Assembly (NCBI GenBank): GCA_037954325.1
Contig: JBBMNZ010000013.1
Coordinates: 4,947,501 to 5,011,500, forward strand
Direction of reading: 5' to 3'
Source of the DNA: Fistularia commersonii
Taxonomy: Eukaryota; Chordata; Actinopteri; Syngnathiformes; Fistulariidae
DNA: 64,000 nucleotides
The notes under the pieces are model-generated. The model was given only the letters and a program-made list of their open reading frames with translations. It did no database searches and was not told the DNA's origin. Below, one piece after another: positions 26,101 to 36,836 of this stretch (position 1 is the stretch's first letter; every line of letters starts with the position of its first letter). Both the position numbers and the translations under genes were made by a program.

Positions 26101-29100
26101 CAACTGAACCAGGTTTATACATTTTTATACTCACAGATGCAACACGTTTCTCTCCTTCAAAGAACAGCGTCTGATTGTTTGTAATTTATGTTTCAGAAAA
26201 TCTTGGGTGACTTTTTGCTTTTGTCTTTGAGATCGAAAGCAAGTCGGGGGAGCATCATCGCAAATAAGCATCTCAAATTTTGATTTTGCCGACCAAATGA
26301 CATATTTTTTCATGGAATGATATCATCACATTTGCAAATGTAATAATTATTATCATTACAAATGTATTAATACACGTTTCATTCCGAAACTGGGGAAAAG
26401 GAAAACTAGATCTGCTGTAAAATTAACCCCGAGCCCAAAAAGGCTTCATAAGAGTAACTACTTCATGACAAGTCTTAATGATTACAGAGCACAAAAATCA
26501 TTAACATTTTTATAGATAATCTTTGTCTCTTAAGGGGAATTAAGAAGCATATTGCAATTAGGCAATAAAAAATGTTAACTCCTCCGATTTTTTTAAATAG
26601 TGCTACTGTACCTCCTCCGATACTGCTACTTCTTCCGCCACCGCTAGTCAATAATAATAATATTAATGTACATCCAGTACAATCGTCGCCCTCGTTTCTT
26701 TTTGTATTCTACCCCTTTATTCAACGGTAGCCAGTTAAAATCCCTCACAATGACTTTTGGTGGCTGCATGATAAACTTGGTATCCAACATTCATGGTCGA
26801 TTTTCTATTTCAATTCAGATCCCAGACCAATTTGTTGCCGCCTGTAGAAAACGGCTTTTTATTATGCATGCCATTGTAATACCCTTGGCCCCTTTGGACA
26901 AAAGGCAAAGCTGAGAGCCAGGGGCATTTCATTTCATGCTCTGCCTCCTCAACCCCAGATGTTGGCCTCAAAAACATCTCCACTGATACAGGTAGGAACT
27001 TAATGGCCTGCAAATTGCCCCAAGCTCAGGTAGTGAAATGCAACCTCCGTATAATTTTAATTGAGAGCTCTGGATAGAAATCAAATGATAATGTGCTCCA
27101 TGCATGGGAAGTTTTCAAGTAACAGTGAAAACTGTTTCTGGTGTGTAAGCGTAGCCCGCACCAAGGTAAGCACCGTATTTGTTAGCCCGTCTTCAAATTA
27201 ATTGTGGATTGAGGATTCGTCATGACAATGAATCTGGTAAATGAAGCAAAGGAAGTACAGAATCATAAATGCACAATGGTGCTCCATATTTACAGCTTTA
27301 TCTGAGAGGATACCTATTAGAAGCCATAAAGCTGCTCGAATGTAAGATAAGATACCCTCAATAACCGTACGACTCATTCCCCAGACAGACATACTGACAC
27401 AGTAAATTCCTGCACCAATCCCAGTTCACTTGATTTATTTTGTTCTGTTTTGTTTTTGTTATTAGTCTCTTCTGTTGTTCATGGTGACGCACACATATCG
27501 CTGCCTTAATACATTGTCAATCTCATGCTTTGGAGTCAAAACAGGGCTATTGTCAATTGTCTCCCAAGATACCATTTGTAATGAAAACAAAGGACCTTGT
27601 GCAAGAACCTCGTGTACATGCAAATTGTTCTGAAATGATGTCTTCTTGCAAATTAGGACAAACTTGCTGTGTTTAGCAGTTTTCTCATGTTTTCTCATTG
27701 GATCTTCTTTTTAACGTTATAGCTTTAACGGTTTTAGGCATGAGACTATCAGTCACTGACTCCCATGAGAATATATGAACATATAACACAAACAATATGG
27801 ATATTAACAGCCAGTAAAGCACCGCACGTTAAATGTGCTGATTTATTTGCAGCATTATATGAATGATCACTACCATATTTTAGGGTACTACCTGCTTTGC
27901 TGCGAGACATTTTTAGCTTCGCCGAGCAGCAACTTGATGAGACGAACCCATTTTCGGTGTTTTGAAATCCTTTCCACATGTTGGCTGCTAATCGTGTGTC
28001 CTCTGAGAAACTTTCAGTGGCTGTCGAGGATCTTTTGGCAAGGGCAAGCCTTAGTGGTCGCCAATGTCATCTTCGGCCGGTAATTTTTTTTTCATTTTAT
28101 ATAAAGTGAGGCACGAGTACAAAAAATGTTTGACAATGTTGACAACAAGCCTCTACTGAACTCTTGATACAAACTAACGTAAACACCTGTGTTTTTCGTC
28201 TCAGATCCCAATTTCGGAGATGCTTTTTTTCTGATTGAATGCACTCAATTTTAATGGAAATGTAAACTTTTAAGGTGTTAAGGGTGTATCGGTTGCTAAT
28301 TTGCAGTCTTTTGGAACAAGTTAATCACGAACAGATAGTTACCCGTTTTACGATGGATTTATATTTTAAGTTATTTTGAGAGTTTAGTCCATCTCACTTG
28401 GGCGTCCCTCACAGGTCCGTCTAAAAAAACAAAAAACAAAAAGAGAAAAACAAGGAGAAATCCAAGACAATAGTACCTTAGCATTTGTGTGCAAAGCCGT
28501 CTCTGATCATATCACTATTAGCTGACAGGAAACACACTATAACCCGTCCGTGTAGCAGGAGAGCAGAATAAAGCATTGCGACAAAATGTTTTGTTGACAT
28601 TGTTTTAACACAAAAGAGTAGAAAAATCCCACCGTGTCCAGGGAAGCTCACAGTCATCGGGTAAAAAAGTAAATTGGTACAATGACAGGAAACTTCTGTC
28701 GGATGTTACTTTCTCTTTTGAGACTATAGGCTCATGATTTTTTTTTTTTGGCAAACTCTTGTATCTCAGAGTCAAGGAAATGTTTGTATGATTTCTAACA
28801 GAAATGTTTATCCATGAGCAAGGGCGCAGTTCATTCGACAAGGGAGAAAAATCAAAACTGAAAAGAAAGCAAGAAGGAACAGAAGCTTGAGATTTGTTGA
28901 CCTGGGCGAACAGACACTTGTTTACACTTCCAGCGGATAAGTAACTTCACCATTCATGTAGATTTTCTGCTCTAGTAATAAACTCAACTTTTGGCTCTAC
29001 TCGTGTCTCTCCAGACTCCTGCTGCACATACTTGTCTGTTTGGCCCTGAGTATTCAACTGTGCTCACCAGCTTCTTCCTGACTTGTCGTTTCACTGTATC

Positions 29101-29423
29101 TTTCTGTTGCTTAGTGCAGGGCAACGGGCATCCAGTAGGTTTATGGCGGACGTTTGAAGAAAACAATTTTCTGCTTCTGCTGCTGGCAAATAGTATGATA
29201 ATGGTGGAAAGTGTCGACTAAAAATAAGAGCGGTGGAATCTGTTAAATCAGATTGTTGGAGAAACGGTCCATAGCATTAATGGTAACTGAGGTTTGTCAA
29301 TAAATGTCGATGTATTTGTTGTCTAATACTGTATGTCCTCCATGCAAATGAATTTGACGAATTCTTATTGAAATATTTAAAGTGCAACTAAAATTAAATG
29401 TTATTGGTCTTTACACAACATTT
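20123..29423. other. intergenic gene desert, no gene or mobile element recognised
   Basis: About 9 kb without a recognisable exon on either strand. Sub-stretches such as 22,130-22,720 are of higher complexity and less AT-rich, and could be conserved non-coding DNA. This is a visual impression only. Short homopolymers (for example poly-A at 21,105-21,120) occur throughout. Confidence 0.45.
22130..22720. promoter_or_regulatory. candidate conserved non-coding element
   Basis: The stretch is balanced in composition and free of simple repeats, with homeodomain-like ATTAAT sites (for example in GACCATTAATTCTG near 22,516). This resembles vertebrate enhancers around developmental genes. It is inference from appearance and has not been aligned to anything. 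Confidence 0.2.
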
Positions 29424-29431
29424 ATTCAGTG

Positions 29432-29901
29432 CAGTGACTTGCGGTGAGGTTCATGGCTGGTGAGGCAGCAGAACCGCCTGCCTCACTTTGTGGTTCTTGG
29501 CGGTTGTATTATGATCGCTCAGCACAAGAAACTGGTAACACAGTTGTTGACAAGTAAAAGCTGTGCACTGGAAATGTAGTTCATATCGCAAAAGTGTTCA
29601 AACAATTTAATGGAGACATACAGAGCATGCCAGCAGTCAGCCGTCATTGCGCGACCTACGTTGAGGCTCAACAGTTGTCAGCCTCACCACACGTCTTAGT
29701 ATTTGAACAGTAATTGTGAAAATCCAGTCATTTTGAATAAACAAACAATCTAAAACTGGTAAAGTTAAATGAAAAACATCTTTGCGGTGCAAATCACTGA
29801 TAAATATAGCTATTTAATTCTTTTTTTCCTTTTACATTTTTTTGTTCCAAGATTGGCAAGTGAGGCAGGCCTCTCCTGCCTCCCCGGACTGCACGTCACT
29901 G
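29432..29901. mobile_element. non-autonomous hAT-type transposon (470 bp)
   Basis: Seen: the left terminus CAGTGACTTGCGGTGAGG and the reverse complement of the right terminus, CAGTGACGTGCAGTCCGG, form an imperfect terminal inverted repeat. They are flanked by 8-bp duplications ATTCAGTG (29,424-29,431) and ATTCGGTG (29,902-29,909), which differ at one base. An 8-bp target duplication and CAG...CTG ends are hallmarks of hAT elements. There is no transposase frame, so it would depend on a helper in trans. A second copy lies in opposite orientation at the window end. Confidence 0.85.
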
Positions 29902-29909
29902 ATTCGGTG

Positions 29910-30829
29910 GTAGCCTGTCAGTCATCAGGTGTTGTCGATGCGAACATTGCACAAATGATAAATGGACAATCAGACGTTGACAAAATTGCTGCCATCCCTT
30001 TATCAAAATGTGAGAGAAAGGTATTACTGTAATATTTGCAGAGGCTGAGATATAGCTCAAGAGTTTGAAATAATGAAGTGGCTTTCAGAACAGTTTCCTA
30101 AACAGCACTTAACATCTAGAAAAAAAACATCTTCTTCTGCTGCACGATTTGCTCAGTGTCTTTTTTTTACCCGTCTTACCTCCCCTAGGATGTTTCAGAG
30201 AATCTCCCCTCTCCCGCTGTTTTGATAGGAAAGCATTCGGCTTTGCCTAAAGTTGACTATTGGTTATTTAACACAAATAAACAAGAAGCTGTATACACAC
30301 ACACGCGCACATAGATATGTACTCTCAGCGCATGGACGGAATGTATTTGAAAACCTTTTGACAGGCTGCAGGTAATGGTGCCAAGGCCAGCTGCTCCTTT
30401 CCCACCTCTGCTCAGCTGTCCGAGCCCAGAGCAGCCTTTGAACAGCCTATTACCCGGACACAGCACCGGGGGAAAGCAATCAGCTTCAGAGGAACACCAC
30501 TCTCACACCAGATGGTGTGGGAGATGAATCGAGCCATTACATTATTGCAGGATAATTCCTCAGATGAAGCTAATTAAAAAGAAAAATAAGTGCTATCCTC
30601 CCTCTTCTTACTTCTTACTTCACTTCATGTAGAGGAAACTAGATAAACAGGCTTTTGTGAGATGCGTCTGGTAACCCACCCCTCCTCAATAAGCAAAATT
30701 ATTGAATAATTATTCACTAATAAATAATATAATTGAATAATAATAAAAAAAAAAAACAACCCTCACAAGTCATCACAAGCTATCTGCACTTAGAGTTTTG
30801 CAATAATAATAGTTACAGGTGGGTTATTT
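29910..30829. other. intergenic, contains one CNE-like stretch
   Basis: No gene was recognised. At about 30,340-30,590 the sequence is complex and moderately GC-rich, with the inverted hexamer CACACCAGATGGTGTG around an E-box-like core, and it ends in GCTAATTAAAAAG. It looks regulatory, but this is untested. Confidence 0.35.
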
Positions 30830-31190
30830 GATGGTGGCGTGAGTGCGGCTCACGCCCACGCGTTGCGGGACCCCACGGATCCTGTGCACGGACGCCAGAG
30901 ATGACGTGCACATATTGCCAGGTGAGTTCAAAAGGTGAAAAGACGTATAAAAGTAGCAGCAAAAATGTTGTAGGAGCATAGCAACACATGGGATGCGTGG
31001 ATCACTGACGGTTACGCGTTACGTATTTGCAGTTGACCCTGCACGACGCACCGTGAGTCCGCTCGTCCGCTTACAAGAGTGTGTGATTTGTTCATGTCAA
31101 CGTGCACTCTAAGATGGCGTGCTTCTGTCATCTTCCGTTCCTGTCTCATGTCAAATGTGTGCACGGTTCTGGTCCTTGTCGTGAAGTAAT
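30830..31190. promoter_or_regulatory. CpG-dense promoter-like patch without a gene
   Basis: By eye about 27 CpG dinucleotides fall in roughly 350 bp, far above the flanking desert. On the + strand, in order, are a CRE-like TGACGTGC (30,902-30,909), TATAAAAG (30,946-30,953), a YY1-type AAGATGGCG (31,111-31,119) and an ETS-like CTTCCG (31,132-31,137). The arrangement resembles a promoter reading to the right. No downstream coding exon was recognised. It could be a non-coding RNA promoter, a mobile-element 5' region or a chance GC-rich relic. Confidence 0.35.
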
Positions 31191-32099
31191 TTTTTTTTTT
31201 TTTTTCCTAAAGGCTGGAACCTGTGTGATTTAATTAAACTAAATAAGATCACAACCTGATGGAATCATCAGCTCATTATTCCTCTCCTGCCAAGGTGTTT
31301 ATAGCGCTTTGGGGATTAATACCTTGGTTAGATCATTGAGCCACTTTTATCAGGCCTTTAAGCACCGTCAAATTCAGTAATAGGACTTTCTTTAGACATT
31401 AAAACAAAAAAAAAACATTTTATGGGTCTCCTCTTGAAACATTTTACAACACACTCCAACACACACTTTACATACACGGAGTGTCTTATGTTAAATACAG
31501 GGGCACAACATCCTCTCAAGTACGATCCATATTTTGTCGTTCAAGTTAACATGGCCAATTGTGTGAAATTATCGTTGTCTACCTTTGTTTGTAGTCACAT
31601 CTTAAAAAATAGAGTAAAAAGTATGTCAAAGAGCTCTGCAAATATCGTACCTGCGCGAGCTTTGATCCGAGCCGACAGAGACAGGCTACACCAGATTGCG
31701 AATCTTACTTTAGCTTTAAAGGATTTAGGTAAACTCTGAAACAGTGCTTATTGCTCTCTTATCCACTTTTGTGTTAATGAAAAGCATGTCCTGAATCTGT
31801 CAAGGGAGATTAGGTGAATATCATTACCATTGTCCTTTTGCCAATGTAGATTCACTGTATCCACAGGGATTATAGACCAACCCGTCCCGACGTGCTTTAC
31901 CTTTCCACCGAGAAAACTTGAGTAAGGTGGAGCTGATGAAAAGGATCCTGTCATGACTTCACAAGTTCAGTCCCTGAATGAAGGTTGGAAAGATACGATA
32001 CAACCGTCACATCTGTGCTTTATAATGCCCGGCAACCTGAGTGTTATTTCACAGAAAGAGAAATTATAATGTTGGAAATTTACATACTTCAAGTGGTAC
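31191..32099. other. intergenic, CNE-like stretch at 31,250-31,380
   Basis: The first part contains CCAAGGT and ACCTTGG as a spaced inverted repeat around GGGGATTAATA, a bicoid/OTX-like core. The remainder has no recognised feature. The 105-codon open frame at 31,422-31,739 shows no known domain. Confidence 0.3.
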
Positions 32100-32107
32100 A
32101 TCTAGAC

Positions 32108-32681
32108 CAGCGGTAGGGAACCTATGGGTCTCTGGAATATGGCTCCCGGACAATTTTGAGTTGAAAAAAAAAAAAAAAAGTCAGTTTGGAACTGATTTTA
32201 AAATACTTGTGATATTTCTTCATGATACTGTGTCATTTTAGAGTAAACAAAAATTTGTTTTGAAGATAAATTTCATGGGTCACCCATCGGTCGAGTCGGG
32301 GACCAATAGCTTCGAGCACGTCCGGGTCATTATGAAGGGGATGAAATTAGTTGCTTATCTGATAAAATTAGTTTATCCGCTTCAACCCTTGCAACGGAAA
32401 AGATGGCGAAAAGAAAAAAAAAAGATGATGATTACTGTGCATTCTAGGCTGATGGACAGAGGAATTTGCATTTAAATCTGCGGTATGTCTAATATGCAAT
32501 GATGAAATTGCAAATATAATGCGGCACTTCGAACAAATCCATGCAGCACCAGAGGTCGCATTAAAAGTAAGACATTACTTAATTTATTATGTGTTAAAAA
32601 TACTATATGGCTCTTAATGAAATATATTTAGAAATATTTGGCTTCTATGGCTCTTCCAGTCAAAAAGGTTCCTGACCCCTG
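32108..32681 (+). mobile_element. hAT transposon relic with perfect 8-bp target duplication
   Basis: The element begins CAGCGGTAGGGAACC and ends GGTTCCTGACCCCTG, an inverted pair. It is flanked on both sides by ATCTAGAC (32,100-32,107 and 32,682-32,689). The interior keeps the GGCTC-rich subterminal sequence typical of this hAT group and a short broken transposase start, listed separately. At 574 bp it is an internally deleted copy. The exact target duplication supports a fairly well-preserved insertion. Confidence 0.9.
32403..32567 (+). pseudogene. hAT transposase N-terminal fragment with BED-type zinc finger, broken
   Basis: Translation from 32,403 gives MAKRKKKDDDYCAF and then TAG at 32,445. 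The next part is recovered only in another frame, from 32,462, reading EFAFKSAVCLIC and then RHFEQIHAA. Cysteines at 32,486 and 32,495 and histidines at 32,525 and 32,540 give C-x2-C-x9-H-x4-H, a BED-finger pattern found at the start of hAT transposases. The stop and frameshift, and the missing catalytic part, make it non-functional. Confidence 0.75.
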
Positions 32682-32689
32682 ATCTAGAC

Positions 32690-34206
32690 AGTAAGTCAAG
32701 GTCTATGAGGTTGAAGGTCAACGTTGTCTTTGTCGAGAAGAAGGATGAAAAATACTCCACGATTTCTGAATGGTTTTGAAAAACCTGCTGATGCATGTGT
32801 TCTGCGATGTTTATGCTCAGCGTTCTTTTGGCAGCAAAACTGTATCTCAGTGTTGAAAGTGCATGCTTTTCTATGTACAAACAGCAATCTCTAGCAGAGA
32901 TTCATCTCACGACGACATCTGCCAAACACTGAAAAACAGCATAATATCCGCGCTGAGGGGTCCTATAAATTCCACTATAATTGATTTAAGTTAAAATTAT
33001 TCATATCCAGAACTGCACATGCTGGAAGTTAGCTCTAGAATTTGACACAACATCAGAAATATTTAAATCCCTCATCTCAAGCCTCTGCCTCATGGCCTTT
33101 GAAATGAGGGGCATAAAGCTCTTGGCCTTAATTCCAAGAAAATGGACCTGCCAGTGCCTGGAGATACCTTGAGGGCTCAATCATGAAAAATTTGCTGAAC
33201 TAAATTTTAATTTTAAATCAGCTAATTAAATTAACACTTTTAACTTTTTTTTTTTTTTTCACAGCATTCACAGTTTGTTGCAGGTTACCGATTCTGCTGA
33301 AATATATATTTTCAAAAATGAATTAAAAATTCTTTAGAAACAACAGCCCGCAATTCTTCGGTGATGTCAAAATCCAAATCCAACCCCCCCAAAAATCTAT
33401 TTCAAACATGTATACCGCAAACCGGAAGATAACATTATTACAAAAGAATCGCCTATTCATTGCGGATTCGAGGCTCTTACAATAAATCATGGCTGATTCA
33501 AAGTATGTCATTGGTTATTCAATTCTAACCGATGACATCTGTCTAATGATGTTAAGAGAAAGGATTAACCTGAACCCGAATTCCTAACCCTAACTAATTC
33601 TTTTTCATTTCGTACAGTGTAGGGAAACCTGTGTATTTCAAGCATGTGAATTAGTGGTGCTATAGTCTTGTTAATTGTAGCTCCTGCCTGTGGTGGACTA
33701 AAGTGAATTTTTAATTTCCGGGAAAAGGATTCCCTGTTTCCCCGTCTTCTGAAGTCATTCATCTTACCTGCTCAGAAGCACATATTTGGAGAACCATAAT
33801 GAGTGTCCCTCGTCCCTTAAGTGTAAACGGACTACTGAGTGGAGACCTGAGGGGTCGGTGCCCCTGTATTCAAGAAACAATTTATGTAAAGGTTACTCTC
33901 CACCGTGACGATCTTACCATTTATCACTAAACTAAGAAATGCATTTTTTGGAGGACGGGTGTTGCCTCCTCTCACCGCTCCTGAGTTTGACATATGGTTT
34001 TGGAGAACATTCTTAAGTTTTGTGAGCTGCATCGCCGAAAAAAGAGGAGTCTTTCTTCACTGCACCAGTTTTGCTGGAACTTGCTGCTATTTTTCAAATC
34101 TTTTTTTTTTTTTTGGAATACCAGTCTATTTTGAGGTATCCACAAACTTTAAATATCCCCTTCAGGTGTCTCAGCATCTTCCTTTGGGCAGTTGTAGTTA
34201 AATTAT
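32690..34206. other. intergenic with possible retroelement remnants
   Basis: No gene was recognised. From about 33,830 the minus strand may continue the decayed retroelement at 34.2-34.4 kb, but the match is too weak to define. The rest is AT-rich, with a poly-T at 33,247-33,260. Confidence 0.35.
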
Positions 34207-34400
34207 CAGAGATGTTCTGATGACTCCAAACTTGGGTTTCAGTGGGTGGTGAGAGTCAAAGAGCAGGTACTGATTTGTGAGTGTATGAGTTTCCCGTAAA
34301 CTCCAGACTGTCTTCTTCAATGTGGATGGCACAATCCAAAAAGTCAACTGTTACTCTCAACATCCTCCCGGGTGAAATCAATGTTTCTGTTCACTGAGTC
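34207..34400 (-). pseudogene. reverse-transcriptase relic, probably Penelope-like retroelement
   Basis: Minus-strand translation gives VNRNIDFTREDVESN (34,350-34,393), then after a break DFLDCAIHIEED, and in another frame NQYLLFDSHHPLKPKFGVIR (34,211-34,283). The order FTREDV, FLDC and QYLLFDSHHPL...GVIRT is what I know from the C-terminal part of the reverse transcriptase of abundant fish retroelements with a GIY-YIG-type end. At least two frame changes and a TGA make it a dead copy. The family assignment is inference, while the RT signature is direct. The element may run from about 35,240 down to 33,830, since KSAIKALSTLKK at about 35,140 also fits. Confidence 0.65.
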
Positions 34401-36691
34401 GCCGTCTTTAGTCGAGCTTTGCATTTCTTAGGTTTTCATTTTGACTTCTCATCTCTGTACCTGAACTTTAGTCTTGGCCATCATGTTTATTGTTGACCCT
34501 TCTATATACTTTTTCTATGTAGATATTGGGGGATTCAAGATAATCCATAAGGAAACTGTGCTCTTCTATAAAAGTTTTCAAGGTTCAAAAGTTCACATAT
34601 GCAGTTTGGGTTGAGATAGTTTCTATTTTAAAGAGTAGCTTACTTTACCAGTTGCTGCATTACAGTTATTAGTGCCTCACTGGTTGGTATATACAGTATT
34701 AAACATATAGGTCACATTAAAAGATGCAATGGTTTAATTTTGTTGGAGTACTTTTTTTTTTTTCTTCTTTAACACCAAACTTTGCTCACAGAGTCAGTGG
34801 AATTTTGATTGTGGTGGCAAGTGTCATCCAAGATAGCGGCTTAATCCTCAGCAATGTTGCATATTTTTCGGCTTACGCAACTAATGAGCCAGTGGGGAGT
34901 TCATCATTTGATGATCTTTAGGAGACAGTAAAAGCAAAGGATTTGCGGTGCTAATTTACGAGTGATGACATCGTTGACACTTGATATTCTTTCCCAGTAT
35001 TTTGTGGACAAAAAAAAATTGGAAAATCAGTTCCAGTAACATCCATTGGGAGATTCCCTGCGTTGGAAGCGTTCAGCCTGACTGTTTTGTTAAGGAACGA
35101 GAGTGATGTTTTGAAATTAGCTCTGGTTTTCTTTAATGTGCTCAAAGCCTTAATGGCGCTCTTCGATTGGTTCCCCGGCACATCGGTTGAGGTTGTGCCA
35201 TCCTTACTAGCTGAAATGAGATCATAAACCACTGAAACTTTTGCCAGTCCCTAAATCTGTTTGGCAATTTGCCGGTTACTGACCTAAATCCCTTTATCTC
35301 TCCAATTATACCTTTTGACTGTTTTCTTTACGGATTCCCGATGAATCTAATTGACCGTGTATCAGTAGTGGATTTTGAATAGCGCCTACTTCTTTTGGGC
35401 GAATCGGTGAATCGATTAAACCAATATCAACATTTTATACTGAGATTTTCTATGACATTTCCACTTACGCACATATCAAGCTCAGTGCCTCGGCTTCACA
35501 CTTTGGACAGTATGTTACAATGCACATGTCCCTTGGTGGTGTAACTGTCAGACACATGGCAGAACAAAAGAGGTGCAATATGTGATGCACAGCTCTGAAT
35601 GAAAGGAAATCTGTTTACCACCTTGGCACCAGTACAAAACCCGTAAAAAACAAATGAATGTCCCTTGCAATGTTTCCAGATAAAGTGAATGTCCAAGTAC
35701 TTTGTTGTTCATTGTGTGTCACTTATGCAGACTGATTAACCAGACTTTAGCTGACAAAATGTTAACAATTTCCAATGTATTAGTCTAATCAAAATTTGTT
35801 TTGATTTGTCGAAGATATGTCAAAATTTAGAAGCTTATTCAAATATCCCATGTAGTGCTATTAATGAGATTTGGCGAATGTTTTCAAAACCTAAAATCTT
35901 TGCTGGAGAGCACACCACTGACTATTTCCTCAAAATGCATAGGAATCCCTTGTGAGTGGAGCACAGCAGATTACGTTTGTTTTATTTTCAAATTTATCAG
36001 TAAGGTTTCTGTAGTTCCCATTGCAAATAGAAGACAGCGTTCATGTAAAACATCCACATAAAAATAAGTGAAATGCTCAATTTAGGCTACTTCTACCTTC
36101 ACTTCACTTCCAGATCGAGTGCTGTTATAGCATAGTCTCACTACAACAAAAGGCAACGCAATATTCCAAAACACAAACCGATTCAATCAGTTAAGACAGA
36201 AAGGAGCTCTGTTTTCCATACAATGCAGAATCTGTTTGACTCAAAGAAAAGTCAATCCATGGTTGCATGTATTTGGAAAGGACCCATTGTATTTATGCAA
36301 AGAAGTCCATGATCAGATTCTCCAGCGATGTGCAATTGTCACTCAGGACGGCAATGTTAGCATTTTAGCCGTTGGCTGTCGGTGCAGTTCCAACATACAG
36401 CCTTGGTAGTGACTAAATTGTTGCTGCATTTCCAGCTGCAGCCAAAAGGCAGAGTAGGGGAACAACTTGTAAACGGAGTCCTTGCTTCTCCGATGCATCG
36501 CACCGCTGACACTGATGTTTATGTTGAGAAGGTAATGCTAGGGTTTCAAGACTCACTGCTGTGATGGTAAAAGATTGGAAAAGCATTCAGCAGAATCCTT
36601 TCCTAATCTATACCCACAAATCTGTATCCACAAAAAAGACTTTGTCATAACCAGGAGAGTTAATTTGCGATTTTTTAATATGCTGCTTGTG

Positions 36692-36692
<1 letters not shown>
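34401..36692. other. intergenic, possible 5' part of the RT relic
   Basis: Between 34,401 and about 35,240 the minus strand shows fragments compatible with the upstream part of the decayed retroelement, too broken to delimit. From 35,241 to 36,692 nothing was recognised. Confidence 0.35.
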
Positions 36693-36731
<39 letters not shown>

Positions 36732-36734
36732 GTA

Positions 36735-36813
<79 letters not shown>

Positions 36814-36836
36814 GTATATATATGTATATATACATA
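36693..36836. repeat. compound TATG / TG / TA microsatellite
   Basis: About nine TATG units are followed by a short TG run and then about 90 bp of TA repeats with TG interruptions. From about 36,732 the tract is alternating pyrimidine-purine. Confidence 0.9.
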
